A DNA stretch of 64,000 nucleotides, from NCBI RefSeq assembly GCF_029968095.1, contig NZ_JASCIR010000006.1, positions 186,001-250,000 on the forward strand, in the 5' to 3' direction. This document shows positions 52,767 through 64,000 of this stretch, one piece after another (within the stretch, counting starts at the first letter, position 1; every line of letters begins with the position of its first letter). Below the pieces are notes generated by a model. The model was not told the DNA's origin, did not search any database, and saw only the letters and a program-made list of their open reading frames with translations. Source of the stretch: Streptomyces solicavernae (GTDB taxonomy: Bacteria; Actinomycetota; Actinomycetes; Streptomycetales; Streptomycetaceae). Both the position numbers and the translations under genes were made by a program.

Positions 52767-54043
52767 GCACCACCGGACAGTGCCCCGAAGGCCCCCAACC
52801 CCCGCTGTTCACCTGGGAGTTCGCCAGCGACCCCTACCCCGCGTACGCCTGGCTGCGCGAGCACGCGCCGGTGCACCGCACCCGGCTGCCGAGCGGGGTG
52901 GAGGCCTGGCTGGTCACGCGGTACGCCGACGCCCGGCAGGCCCTGGCCGACCAGCGGCTCAGCAAGAACCCCGAGCACCACGACGAGCCCTCCCACGCCA
53001 AGGGCAAGACGGGCATTCCGGGTGAGCGCAAGGCCGAGCTGATGACGCATCTGCTCAACATCGACCCGCCGGACCACACCCGGCTCCGGCGGCTCGTGGC
53101 GAAGGCGTTCACCCCGCGCCGGGTGGCGGAGTTCGCGCCGCGCGTGCAGGAGCTCACCGATGAGCTGATCGACGGTTTCGCGGGCAAGGGCGAGGCCGAC
53201 CTCATCCACGAGTTCGCGTTCCCGCTGCCCATCTACGCGATCTGCGACCTGCTCGGCGTCCCGCGCGAGGACCAGGACGACTTCCGCGACTGGGCCGGGA
53301 TGATGCTGCGACATTTCAAACCGGGGCACGGCGGCGGCCCGCGCGGCGGCGTCGCCCGCTCGGTGAAGAAGATGCGCGGCTACCTCGCCGAACTCATCCA
53401 CCGCAAGCGTCTAGAACCGGGCGACGACCTGATCTCCGGCCTCATCAAGGCCAGCGACCACGGCGAGCACCTCACCGAGAACGAGGCCGCCGCGATGGCC
53501 TTCATCCTGCTCTTCGCCGGGTTCGAGACCACGGTCAACCTCATCGGCAACGGCACGTACCAGCTGCTCCGCAACCCCGGCCAGCGCGAGCGGCTGCAGC
53601 GGTCCCTGGCGGCGGGGGAGACGGACCTCCTTGAGACCGGCGTCGAGGAACTGCTGCGCCACGACGGCCCGGTGGAGCTCGCCACCTGGCGCTTCGCCAC
53701 CCAGCCGCTCACCATCGGCGGCCAGGACATCGCGCCCGGCGACCCGGTCCTGGTCGTCCTCGCGGCCGCCGACCGCGACCCGGAGCGCTTCCCCGAGCCC
53801 GACACCCTCGACCTCGCCCGGCGCGACAACCAGCACCTCGGCTACGGGCACGGCATCCACTACTGTCTGGGCGCGCCGCTGGCCCGTCTAGAAGGGCAGA
53901 CGGCGATCGCGACGCTGCTCCGCCGCCTTCCCGACCTGCGGCTCGCGGCGGAACCTGCCGATTTGCGCTGGCGCGGCGGCCTCATCATGCGCGGACTGCG
54001 CACGCTTCCGGTGGAGTTCACGCCGGAGTTCACGCCGGAGTGA
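52763..54043 (+). CDS. Cytochrome P450 (CYP107-like)
   Basis: A 426-residue soluble bacterial P450. I-helix AGFETT (~252-257) carries the acid-Thr pair for O2 activation; the K-helix ExxR is EELLRHD; the heme loop GYGHGIHYCLGAPLAR has the Cys at 368. The start (LFTWEFASDPYPAYAWLREHAPVHR) is typical of the CYP107 group. It is coupled to mazG by a 4-base overlap, and no ferredoxin gene is next to it. In S. coelicolor a P450 at this locus has been linked to sporulation; the same role here is only a possibility. Confidence 0.92.
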   Translation: MSTTGQCPEGPQPPLFTWEFASDPYPAYAWLREHAPVHRTRLPSGVEAWLVTRYADARQALADQRLSKNPEHHDEPSHAKGKTGIPGERKAELMTHLLNIDPPDHTRLRRLVAKAFTPRRVAEFAPRVQELTDELIDGFAGKGEADLIHEFAFPLPIYAICDLLGVPREDQDDFRDWAGMMLRHFKPGHGGGPRGGVARSVKKMRGYLAELIHRKRLEPGDDLISGLIKASDHGEHLTENEAAAMAFILLFAGFETTVNLIGNGTYQLLRNPGQRERLQRSLAAGETDLLETGVEELLRHDGPVELATWRFATQPLTIGGQDIAPGDPVLVVLAAADRDPERFPEPDTLDLARRDNQHLGYGHGIHYCLGAPLARLEGQTAIATLLRRLPDLRLAAEPADLRWRGGLIMRGLRTLPVEFTPEFTPE

Positions 54044-54123
54044 CGTACGGGCCGCGGGCCGGGCTGTCTGACGGGGCGTCAAGACTGTGACTTTCACGTG
54101 ATCTGCGCTGTATCGGGTTGTGA

Positions 54124-55215
<1,092 letters not shown>

Positions 55216-55384
55216 TCCGTCGGAACCAGGGCGAAACTGGGCGGAATCCGGCGGCAGTTCAGTGCTGAATGTCCGTTATAAAGACACTTCGCCCATGGTG
55301 AGAGATGAGTCTCATCAGCCTTGATCGGCTTGGTATTTCCGCGGATCGCATGGCTACCGTCGTCACCGCTCGCCACTGGCGGGC
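55216..55384 (+). promoter_or_regulatory. Upstream region of the riboswitch-controlled rpf gene
   Basis: The front part of the 466-base gap before the second rpf gene. It is AT-richer (GTCCGTTATAAAGACACTTCG) and probably holds the promoter. No coding frame was seen in it. Confidence 0.4.
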
Positions 55385-56380
<996 letters not shown>

Positions 56381-56511
56381 GCGCCTGTCAGCAAGGGCCT
56401 GCGAGCGCCTGTCGGCAAGCGCCTGCGAGCGCCTGTCGGCAAGCGCCTGCGAGCGTCTGTCGGCAAGTGCCTGACAGTAAGCGCCTGTCGGCAAGCGCCT
56501 GAACCAAGCAG
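56381..56511. repeat. 24-bp tandem repeat directly after rpfA
   Basis: About five copies of a 24-base unit GCGCCTGTCGGCAAGCGCCTGCGA, at 56381, 56405, 56429 and 56453 plus a changed last copy. Each unit is itself two related 12-mers. It starts at the base after the rpfA stop. Confidence 0.9.
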
Positions 56512-58150
<1,639 letters not shown>

Positions 58151-58241
58151 CCCCTCACGGCCTGAGCAGTTACGTACGTCCCCGCACCCGGTCCCGTACC
58201 GTGTGCGGGGACGTACGCGCGTGTGAACGGGAGGCGGGGAC

Positions 58242-58730
58242 ATGGCCGTGAAGGAGAAGGACCGGTTCTCCACCGCGACCAGGCTGCGGCTGTTCGGCGA
58301 GCAGACCGCGGCGCGCGTCTACCGCTCCCAGTCCCGCCGCCAGGCCCGCCGCTCCCGCCTCACCGGCCGCGCCGCGCTGCTCGCGCTCGTCGTCTGCTCC
58401 CTTGTCGTGGCGCTCGCGTACCCGATAAGGCAGTACGTCGCCCAGCGCGCGGACATAGAGGAGCAGGAGCAGCAGCTGGCCGAGGCGCGCGAGCAGACCG
58501 AGAAGCTCAAGGACGCCAAGGCCCGCTGGAGCGACCCGGCCTACGTCGAGCGGCAGGCCCGCGAGCGGCTGCACATGGTGCGGCCCGGCGAGACCGGGTA
58601 CACCGTGGTCGACCCGAGCGGCGGCCGCGTGCGCCCCACCAAACCGGGAGCGGCCGACCGCGCCTGGTACAGCAACCTGTTCGACAGCGTGGACAAGGCG
58701 GACCGCCGAGCCGACGCAGCCGAAGACTGA
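58242..58730 (+). CDS. divIC: Cell-division protein DivIC/FtsB
   Basis: A 162-residue single-pass protein. A basic cytoplasmic head (to ~42), one membrane helix at ~44-63 (AALLALVVCSLVVALAYPI), then a coiled coil (QRADIEEQEQQLAEAREQTEKLKDAKARW) and the SDPAYVERQARERLHMVRPGETGY block typical of DivIC/FtsB. It stabilises the FtsL/DivIC/FtsQ septal complex; in Streptomyces it matters for efficient sporulation septation. The position after eno is conserved in actinobacteria. Confidence 0.93.
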   Translation: MAVKEKDRFSTATRLRLFGEQTAARVYRSQSRRQARRSRLTGRAALLALVVCSLVVALAYPIRQYVAQRADIEEQEQQLAEAREQTEKLKDAKARWSDPAYVERQARERLHMVRPGETGYTVVDPSGGRVRPTKPGAADRAWYSNLFDSVDKADRRADAAED

Positions 58731-58799
58731 CCGCCCCTTTTGACCCGCACTTTTGACCCGCACTCTCCTCGACCTCACCGAAAGAACACGAGCACCGGC

Positions 58800-59339
58800 A
58801 TGGAAACGCCCCCGCCCTCCACCCCCCGCACCGAGCCGACCGACGCCGACGTCGAGGCCTTCAAGCAGCAGCTCGGCCGCCCGCCGCGCGGCCTGCGGGC
58901 CATCGTCCACCGCTGCCCGTGCGGTCAGCCCGACGTGGTGGAGACGGCGCCGCGGCTGCCCGACGGCACGCCCTTCCCGACGCTGTACTACCTGACGTGC
59001 CCGAAGGCCGCCTCGGCGATCGGCACGCTTGAGGCCAACGGCGTGATGAAGGAGATGACGGAGCGCCTCGCCACGGACCCGGAGCTGGCCGCCGCGTACC
59101 GCGCCGCGCATGAGGACTACATCCGCCGTCGCGACGAGATCGAGGTCCTCCAGGGCTTCCCCTCGGCGGGTGGCATGCCGGACCGGGTGAAGTGCCTGCA
59201 CGTGCTCGTCGGCCACTCGCTGGCGGCCGGCCCCGGCGTGAACCCGCTGGGCGACGAGGCGATCGCGATGCTGCCTGAGTGGTGGCGCAAGGGCGCCTGC
59301 GTGACGACCGCCGAGGACAAGCCGGAGGAGACCGCATGA
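58800..59339 (+). CDS. DUF501 family protein
   Basis: A 179-residue soluble protein: FKQQLGRPPRGLRAIVHRCPCGQPDVVETAPRLPDGTPFPTLYYLTCP, the DUF501 signature with a CPCG and a TCP cysteine (possible metal site). The C-terminal block VKCLHVLVGHSLAAGPGVNPLGDEAI is also conserved. The biochemical role is not known; it is always near eno/ppx in actinobacteria. The ATG at 58800 is preferred to in-frame TTG codons within the short CTTTTGACCCGCA duplication just upstream. Its stop overlaps the ppx ATG. Confidence 0.92.
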   Translation: METPPPSTPRTEPTDADVEAFKQQLGRPPRGLRAIVHRCPCGQPDVVETAPRLPDGTPFPTLYYLTCPKAASAIGTLEANGVMKEMTERLATDPELAAAYRAAHEDYIRRRDEIEVLQGFPSAGGMPDRVKCLHVLVGHSLAAGPGVNPLGDEAIAMLPEWWRKGACVTTAEDKPEETA

Positions 59340-60277
59340 CCCGCGTCGCCGCCATCGACTGCGGTACGAACTCGATCCGCCTGCTTGTCGCGGACGCGGA
59401 CCCGAAGACCGGTCAACTGGTCGATCTGGACCGGCGGATGACGATCGTCCGGCTCGGCCAGGACGTCGACCGGACCGGCCGGCTCGCCCCCGAGGCCCTG
59501 GAGCGCACCTTCGCGGCCTGCCGTGAGTACGCCGAGATCATCAAGGAGCACGGCGCCGAGCACCTCCGCTTCGTGGCCACCTCGGCCTCGCGGGACGCGG
59601 AGAACCGGGACGCGTTCGTGCGCGGCGTCGTCGGCATCCTGGGTGTGGAGCCCGAGGTGATCACCGGCGACCAGGAGGCGGAGTTCTCCTTCACCGGCGC
59701 CACGAAGGAGCTGACCGGGTCCGGTCTGGAGACGCCGTACCTGGTGGTGGACATCGGCGGCGGCTCCACCGAGTTCGTCGTCGGCGACGCGGACGGGGTG
59801 CGCGCCGCCCGCTCCGTGGACGTCGGCTGCGTCCGCATGACGGAGCGCCATCTCGTACGGGACGGGGCGGTCTCCGACCCGCCCACCGAGGCGCAGGTCG
59901 AGGCCATCCGCGCGGACATCGGCGCCGCCCTCGACCTGGCCGCGCAGACGGTGCCGATCGGCTCGGCGCACACGCTGGTCGGCCTCGCGGGCTCGGTCAC
60001 GACGATCGCCGCGATCGCGCTCGGCCTCGACGCGTACGAGTCCGCCGCGATCCACCACTCCCGGATCCCCTTCACCCAGGTCAAGGAGATCACCGAGCGC
60101 CTCATCGGCTCGACCCACGCGGAACGCGCCGCGATCGGCCCGATGCACCCGGGCCGGGTGGACGTGATCGCCGCGGGCGCCCTCGTACTGCTGATGATCA
60201 TGGAACGCGTCGGCGCGGACGAGGTCGTCGTGAGCGAACACGACATTCTGGACGGGATCGCCTGGTCCCTGGCCTGA
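59336..60277 (+). CDS. ppx: Exopolyphosphatase/guanosine pentaphosphate phosphohydrolase, Ppx/GppA family
   Basis: A 313-residue ASKHA-fold enzyme. P-loop-like VAAIDCGTNSIRLLVAD at the start, FVATSASRDAENRDAF, GDQEAEFSFTGA, and the second phosphate loop LVVDIGGGSTEFVVGD (~140), then VGLAGSVTTIAAIALGL. The short form (about 300 residues, without the C-terminal HD-like extension) is typical of actinobacterial Ppx. It hydrolyses polyphosphate and/or pppGpp. It overlaps DUF501 by 4 bases. A hairpin follows. Confidence 0.92.
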   Translation: MTRVAAIDCGTNSIRLLVADADPKTGQLVDLDRRMTIVRLGQDVDRTGRLAPEALERTFAACREYAEIIKEHGAEHLRFVATSASRDAENRDAFVRGVVGILGVEPEVITGDQEAEFSFTGATKELTGSGLETPYLVVDIGGGSTEFVVGDADGVRAARSVDVGCVRMTERHLVRDGAVSDPPTEAQVEAIRADIGAALDLAAQTVPIGSAHTLVGLAGSVTTIAAIALGLDAYESAAIHHSRIPFTQVKEITERLIGSTHAERAAIGPMHPGRVDVIAAGALVLLMIMERVGADEVVVSEHDILDGIAWSLA

Positions 60278-60282
60278 GGGGC

Positions 60283-60346
60283 GGGGTGCTGCAGGTTGCG
60301 GTGGACGTCGGGCCTGCTGATGGCCCGGCGCCGTCGGTAGCACCCC
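60283..60346 (+). terminator. Hairpin after ppx
   Basis: Outer arms 60283-60290 and 60339-60346 are perfect complements, and a second stem CGGGCC/GGCCCG lies inside. Starts 6 bases after the ppx stop. Confidence 0.6.
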
Positions 60347-60416
60347 GAGAGGCAGGCCACGGAATCCGCCTTGGAATCCTTGGCGGTGGGGCGGATCGAC
60401 CGGGGCGCGCACGAAC

Positions 60417-60436
60417 TTCGTGAACTTCTTCACAAG
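60417..60436. promoter_or_regulatory. Rex operator (ROP) upstream of ndh
   Basis: TTCGTGAACTTCTTCACAAG matches the Rex consensus TGTGAAC-NNN-TTCACA at all but one position. Rex is the NADH/NAD+ sensor of Streptomyces and is known to control type II NADH dehydrogenase. Binding here would repress ndh at low NADH. Confidence 0.85.
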
Positions 60437-60742
60437 GAAAAGGGGGCCGACGGGCGTCTTTGTGCGCCTCTCGTCCTGAATGGCGGGCTCCGCCTGGCCT
60501 CACCCTGGGTTTCAGAGGCGGGTCGGGTGGAGGTAACCGCCGCGAAACCGGGGCGTGGTCCACTCGGAGTCGCGGCCGGAGGGGCAGCTCAGCGGCGGTC
60601 TCAACGCGTTCGGCCGGGGTGATGGTTCCCCGGGCGCACCATGACCTGGGTCACGTGGGCCGCGGAGTGTAGCAGAAGGTGTCGACACCCTTGTGAAGGG
60701 GCTCACGAGCGACCCCTCATCGGGGGGTGGATACTCGATGGC

Positions 60743-62161
60743 ATGAGCACCACGGAGCGTCCCAGGATCCTCGTTGTAGGCGGTGGGTACGTAGGCCTGT
60801 ACGCAGCTCGGCGCATCCTCAAGAAGATGCGCTACGGCGAGGCGACCGTCACGGTCGTCGACCCCCGGTCGTACATGACGTACCAGCCCTTCCTCCCCGA
60901 AGCTGCCGCCGGCAGCATCTCGCCCAGGCATGTCGTCGTCCCGCTGCGACGTGTGCTGCCCAAGGCTGAGGTGCTCACCGGCCGAGTCACCACCATCGAC
61001 CAGGACCGCAAGGTCGCCACGGTCGCGCCGCTCGTCGGCGAGGCCTACGAGCTGCCCTTCGACTACCTGGTCATCGCGATGGGCGCGGTCTCCCGCACCT
61101 TCCCGATCCCCGGCCTCGCCGAGCAGGGCATCGGCATGAAGGGCATCGAGGAGGCCATCGGCCTGCGCAACCACGTCCTCGAACAGCTCGACAAGGCCGA
61201 CTCCACGACCGACGAGGAGGTCCGCCGCAAGGCGTTGACCTTCGTCTTCGTGGGCGGTGGCTTCGCCGGTGCGGAGACCATCGGCGAGGTTGAGGACATG
61301 GCCCGGGACGCGGCGAAGTACTACAACAACGTGTCCCGCGAGGACATGCGCTTCGTCCTCGTCGACGCCGCCGACAAGATCCTCCCCGAGGTCGGCCCGA
61401 AGCTCGGCCAGTACGGCAAGGAGCACCTGGAGAGCCGTGGCGTCGAGGTCTACCTCTCGACCTCCATGGACTCCTGCATCGACGGCCACGTGGTGCTGAA
61501 GAACGGCCTTGAGGTCGACTCCAACACGATCGTGTGGACCGCCGGTGTGAAGCCCAACCCGGTGCTCTCCCGCTTCGGTCTGCCGCTCGGCCCGCGCGGC
61601 CACGTGGACACCCAGGCCACGCTCCAGGTCCAGGGCAGCGACTACATCTGGGCCGCGGGCGACAACGCCCAGGTGCCCGACATGGTCGGCCGCAAGGCGG
61701 GCAACGAGAACGCCTGGTGCCCGCCGAACGCCCAGCACGCGCTGCGTCAGTCGAAGGTCCTCGGCGACAACGTGATCTCCGGCATGCGGGGCTTCCCGCA
61801 GAAGGAGTACAGCCACGCCAACAAGGGTGCGGTCGCCGGTCTCGGCCTGCACAAGGGCGTCGCGATGATCGTCATGGGCAAGATGAAGATCAAGCTCAAG
61901 GGCCGTCTCGCCTGGTACATGCACCGCGCGTACCACGGCATGGCGATGCCGACGTTCAACCGCAAGATCCGGGTCTTCGCGGACTGGACCCTCGGCATGT
62001 TCCTCAAGCGCGAGGTCGTCTCCCTCGGCGCGATGGAGTCGCCGCGCGAGGAGTTCTACGAGGCCGCCAAGCCCGCCCCGGTCGCCCCGCCGGCCGCCGA
62101 GGCCGCCGACAAGGCCGCCGACAAGGCCGACGCCAAGTCGGAGAAGGCCAAGGCCTCCTGA
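60743..62161 (+). CDS. ndh: Type II NADH dehydrogenase
   Basis: A 472-residue membrane-associated flavoprotein passing electrons from NADH to quinone without pumping protons. FAD site RILVVGGGYVGLYAARRIL, NAD site FVFVGGGFAGAETIGEVEDM (~168), VDAADKILPEV, the IVWTAGVKPNP region, WAAGDNAQVPD (second FAD motif, ~305), and the quinone-site AWCPPNAQHALRQ. The C-terminus has two amphipathic or hydrophobic stretches (AMIVMGKMKIKLKGRLAWYMH, FADWTLGMFL), then an Ala/Lys-rich tail. A Rex site lies ~310 bases upstream and a strong terminator follows. Confidence 0.96.
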   Translation: MSTTERPRILVVGGGYVGLYAARRILKKMRYGEATVTVVDPRSYMTYQPFLPEAAAGSISPRHVVVPLRRVLPKAEVLTGRVTTIDQDRKVATVAPLVGEAYELPFDYLVIAMGAVSRTFPIPGLAEQGIGMKGIEEAIGLRNHVLEQLDKADSTTDEEVRRKALTFVFVGGGFAGAETIGEVEDMARDAAKYYNNVSREDMRFVLVDAADKILPEVGPKLGQYGKEHLESRGVEVYLSTSMDSCIDGHVVLKNGLEVDSNTIVWTAGVKPNPVLSRFGLPLGPRGHVDTQATLQVQGSDYIWAAGDNAQVPDMVGRKAGNENAWCPPNAQHALRQSKVLGDNVISGMRGFPQKEYSHANKGAVAGLGLHKGVAMIVMGKMKIKLKGRLAWYMHRAYHGMAMPTFNRKIRVFADWTLGMFLKREVVSLGAMESPREEFYEAAKPAPVAPPAAEAADKAADKADAKSEKAKAS

Positions 62162-62198
62162 GCGCCGAAGCCGCCTGAGCTCCGGCTCACCCGTCAGA

Positions 62199-62250
62199 CC
62201 CCGCAGGGGCCGCCCGCCATCCGTGGTGCGGGCGGCCCCTGCGGGGTTTT
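62199..62250 (+). terminator. Strong intrinsic terminator of ndh
   Basis: Perfect 18-base arms (62199-62216 and 62229-62246, starting CCCCGCAGGGGCC) around a 12-base loop, followed by TTTT. This is a classic rho-independent terminator. Confidence 0.93.
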
Positions 62251-62388
62251 CTGCGACCCCAGGGGCGATGAGGTGTCCCGAGGCAACTGTTTTGCGATCC
62301 CTTTATGTCGCAACGGGACTGCATGAGCCCCCTGTTGGTGTTTACGTGGTGTTGGACCTACCGGTGACGACCAGGAAGGTGACCCGCC

Positions 62389-63678
62389 ATGACAGACGCC
62401 GCGCTGCGGCTGAGGACTCTCGCCGAGCAACTCCTCGGAGCCCCGCTCCCCGTCCGCATCCGCGCCTGGGACGGCAGCGAGGGCGGCCCCCCCGGCGCCC
62501 CCACCTTGGTCGTACGCAACCGCCGCGCCCTGCGCCGGATCCTCTTCAAGCCCGGCGAACTGGGCATGGCCCGTGCCTGGGTGGCCGGAGACCTGGAGGT
62601 CGAGGGCGACCTCTACGCCGCCCTCGACCTGATCTCCGAGCTGATCTGGGAGCGCGCCGAGGACGCCTCGCGCTCCTCGCTGCGCGACCCCGACACCCGC
62701 GCCGCGATCCGCGAGCTGCTCTCCCTCGCCGGACCACTGCTGCTGCCCCCGGCGCCGCCCGCCGAGGAGGTCGGCCGGCGCAGCGGCCCCCTGCACACCA
62801 AGATCCGCGACCGCCAGGCCATCAGCCACCACTACGACGTCGGCAACGACTTCTACGAACTGGTCCTCGGCCCGTCGATGGTCTACTCCTGCGCATACTG
62901 GGAGTCGCCGGAGTCCACCCTGGAGGACGCCCAGCGGGACAAGCTCGAACTGATCTGCCGCAAGCTGGAGTTGAGGCCCGGCCAGCGCCTCCTCGACGTC
63001 GGCTGCGGCTGGGGCTCCCTCGCCGTCCACGCGGCCCGCGAGCACGGCGTGCAGGTCGTCGGTGTCACGCTCTCCCAGGAGCAGGCCGCGTACGCCCGCA
63101 AGCGGATCGCGGACGAGGGGCTGACCGACCGGATCGAGATCCGCGTCCAGGACTACCGCGACGTCCGGGACGGGCCGTACGACGCGATCTCCTCCGTCGG
63201 GATGGCGGAACACGTCGGCTCGGTGCGGTACCTGGGGTACGCGCACGACCTGTACGCCCTTCTGAAGCCCGGCGGGCGGCTGCTCAACCACCAGATCGCG
63301 CGGCGGCCGGTGGGCGACGAGGACGCGTACAGCGTGGACGCCTTCATCGACGCGTACGTCTTCCCCGACGGCGAGCTGGCCCCCGTGGGCCGTACGGTCT
63401 CGCTCCTGGAGGAGGCCGGGTTCGAGGTCCGCGACGTGCAGGCGATCCGCGAGCACTACGCGCTGACGCTGCGGCAGTGGGTGGCCAACCTGGAGGCCGC
63501 GTGGCCGCAGGCGCTGCGCCTGGTCTCGCCGGGGCGGGCGCGGGTGTGGCGCCTGTACATGGCCGCTTCCGCGCTGGCCTTCGAGCGGAACCGGATCGGG
63601 GTGAACCAGGTGGTGGCGGTGCGGACTGAGGAGTCCGGCACTTCCGGCGTGCCCCTGCGCGCGCGGGACTGGCGGTAA
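62389..63678 (+). CDS. Cyclopropane-fatty-acid-synthase-like SAM methyltransferase
   Basis: A 429-residue enzyme of the CFA synthase family. The N-part (LRLRTLAEQLLG ... ARAWVAGDLEVEGDLYAALDLISEL) is the family lipid-interaction domain. The catalytic core begins ISHHYDVGNDFYELVLGPSMVYSCAYWESPESTLEDAQRDKLELI (bicarbonate/Cys site), motif I LLDVGCGWGSLAVHAA (~203), VGVTLSQEQAAYA, SVGMAEHVGSVRYLGYAHDLYALLKPGGRLLNH. It probably alkylates the double bond of membrane lipids (cyclopropanation or methyl addition). The desaturase gene in the same window could supply its substrate. The stop is followed by a hairpin. Confidence 0.92.
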   Translation: MTDAALRLRTLAEQLLGAPLPVRIRAWDGSEGGPPGAPTLVVRNRRALRRILFKPGELGMARAWVAGDLEVEGDLYAALDLISELIWERAEDASRSSLRDPDTRAAIRELLSLAGPLLLPPAPPAEEVGRRSGPLHTKIRDRQAISHHYDVGNDFYELVLGPSMVYSCAYWESPESTLEDAQRDKLELICRKLELRPGQRLLDVGCGWGSLAVHAAREHGVQVVGVTLSQEQAAYARKRIADEGLTDRIEIRVQDYRDVRDGPYDAISSVGMAEHVGSVRYLGYAHDLYALLKPGGRLLNHQIARRPVGDEDAYSVDAFIDAYVFPDGELAPVGRTVSLLEEAGFEVRDVQAIREHYALTLRQWVANLEAAWPQALRLVSPGRARVWRLYMAASALAFERNRIGVNQVVAVRTEESGTSGVPLRARDWR

Positions 63679-63711
63679 CCGGGGCCTCCGCCCTCAGGCC
63701 CCCGCTCCTCA

Positions 63712-63748
63712 AACGCCGGAGGGGCTCGATTTGAGCCCCTCCGGCGTT
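63712..63748. terminator. Bidirectional hairpin terminator
   Basis: Perfect 16-base arms (AACGCCGGAGGGGCTC at 63712-63727, complement at 63733-63748) with loop GATTT, placed between convergent genes. The GCTCCTCAAACGCCGGAGGGG form is a common Streptomyces terminator element. Confidence 0.85.
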
Positions 63749-63771
63749 CGGCTGCGGTATCCGCTACTCCG

Positions 63772-64000
63772 CTACTCCGCCTTGATGGCGGCCAGCATGT
63801 TCAACCGGGCCGCCCGCCGCGCCGGCCACAGCGCGGCCAGGACTCCGACCACCGCCGCCAGCGCGAGGAAGACGCCCATCCGGCCCCACGGCAGCACCAG
63901 CTCGTACGTCGCCAGGGACGAGCCGATCAGCTCGCCGGCGGCCCAGCCGAAGAACACGCCGAGGCCGATCCCGAGGACCCCGCCGAAGAGCGAGATCACC
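63772..64000 (-). CDS. FtsX-type ABC transporter permease, C-terminal end (partial)
   Basis: The visible ~76 residues are the C-terminal end of a MacB/FtsX permease: the last two membrane helices (FGGVLGIGLGVFFGWAAGELI and GVFLALAAVVGVLAALWPARRAARLNMLAAIKAE). The WPARRAARLNMLAAI ending is diagnostic for this family. The gene continues past the window end on the minus strand, so the GTG seen at 63999 is not its start. Confidence 0.85.
   Translation of the reverse strand, partial: VISLFGGVLGIGLGVFFGWAAGELIGSSLATYELVLPWGRMGVFLALAAVVGVLAALWPARRAARLNMLAAIKAE

Larger units (their letters stand above)
60278..60742 (+). promoter_or_regulatory. Long leader/promoter region of ndh
   Basis: A 465-base gap. 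It starts with a ppx hairpin (GGGGTGCT at 60283 paired with AGCACCCC at 60339) holding an inner GGGCC/GGCCC stem, then the Rex-type site at 60417, then 300 bases without any clear gene before the ndh ATG. Short open frames inside it lack coding composition. Confidence 0.6.

Noticed and set aside
60278..60742. Small gene between ppx and ndh
   Set aside because: Short frames on both strands have poor codon bias and no start context; regulatory signals explain part of the gap.

Overview
The window is chromosomal DNA of a Streptomyces or close relative. The evidence is a very high GC content with G/C-biased third codon positions, GTG starts and 4-bp start/stop overlaps, a galT-galE-galK operon opposite a sodium:solute symporter, a TamR/Tam pair, and typical Streptomyces intergenic hairpin elements. 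The backbone (tatD, rpfB, ksgA, ispE ... pth, rplY, prs, glmU ... mfd, mazG ... eno, divIC, DUF501, ppx) follows the core order known from other actinobacteria, including the rpfB-to-ppx2 region of Mycobacterium tuberculosis. This is core chromosome with accessory insertions, not a genomic island.

Layout. 1-5068: 3' end of rsmI, a zinc-ribbon protein, tatD, rpfB, ksgA, ispE. 5142-8471: a membrane acyltransferase whose frame runs without a stop into an ABC-F ATPase. 8727-15428: two paralogous secreted beta-propeller proteins, an atypical LuxR-type regulator lacking the phospho-acceptor Asp, a small membrane protein and a sugar/sodium symporter. 15610-18787: gal operon. 19117-23135: a LuxR regulator, the tamR/tam pair with its operator, and a desaturase-TetR operon with tandem palindromes in its promoter. 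23465-31138: ppc, a membrane protein, pth, rplY, prs, glmU and tRNA-Gln(UUG). 31153-33475: an HTH/LAGLIDADG-like protein abutting the tRNA and an orphan histidine kinase.

33625-40427 is the most unusual section. It is a compact cluster of polymorphic-toxin-type parts: a YwqJ-like deaminase overlapping a SUKH-3 gene; divergently, a WHH-nuclease-like domain fused to a SUKH domain; a 1013-residue protein that appears to combine an Imm35/YrhB-like domain, a long Pro/Gly linker, a deaminase-like domain and a SUKH-4-like domain; then a DivIVA-like coiled-coil protein. None of the proteins has a recognisable secretion signal, so the cluster looks intracellular.

40525-54043: a DHA2 exporter, a DUF2079 membrane protein, mfd, an NTF2-like remnant, a GNAT protein, a membrane protein coupled to a Ser/Thr kinase with a helical-repeat tail, a SurA-like lipoprotein, mazG and a cytochrome P450. 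54223-56380: two secreted Rpf-LysM proteins, the second preceded by a c-di-AMP (ydaO-type) riboswitch. 56870-64000: eno, divIC/ftsB, DUF501, ppx, ndh with a Rex operator far upstream, a cyclopropane-fatty-acid-synthase-like methyltransferase, and the end of an FtsX-type permease. Short tandem repeats mark many intergenic gaps (26293, 33481, 39284, 40462, 56381).

Functions were assigned by reading motifs, and no database search was run. The long antisense reading frames opposite most genes are high-GC artefacts and are omitted.
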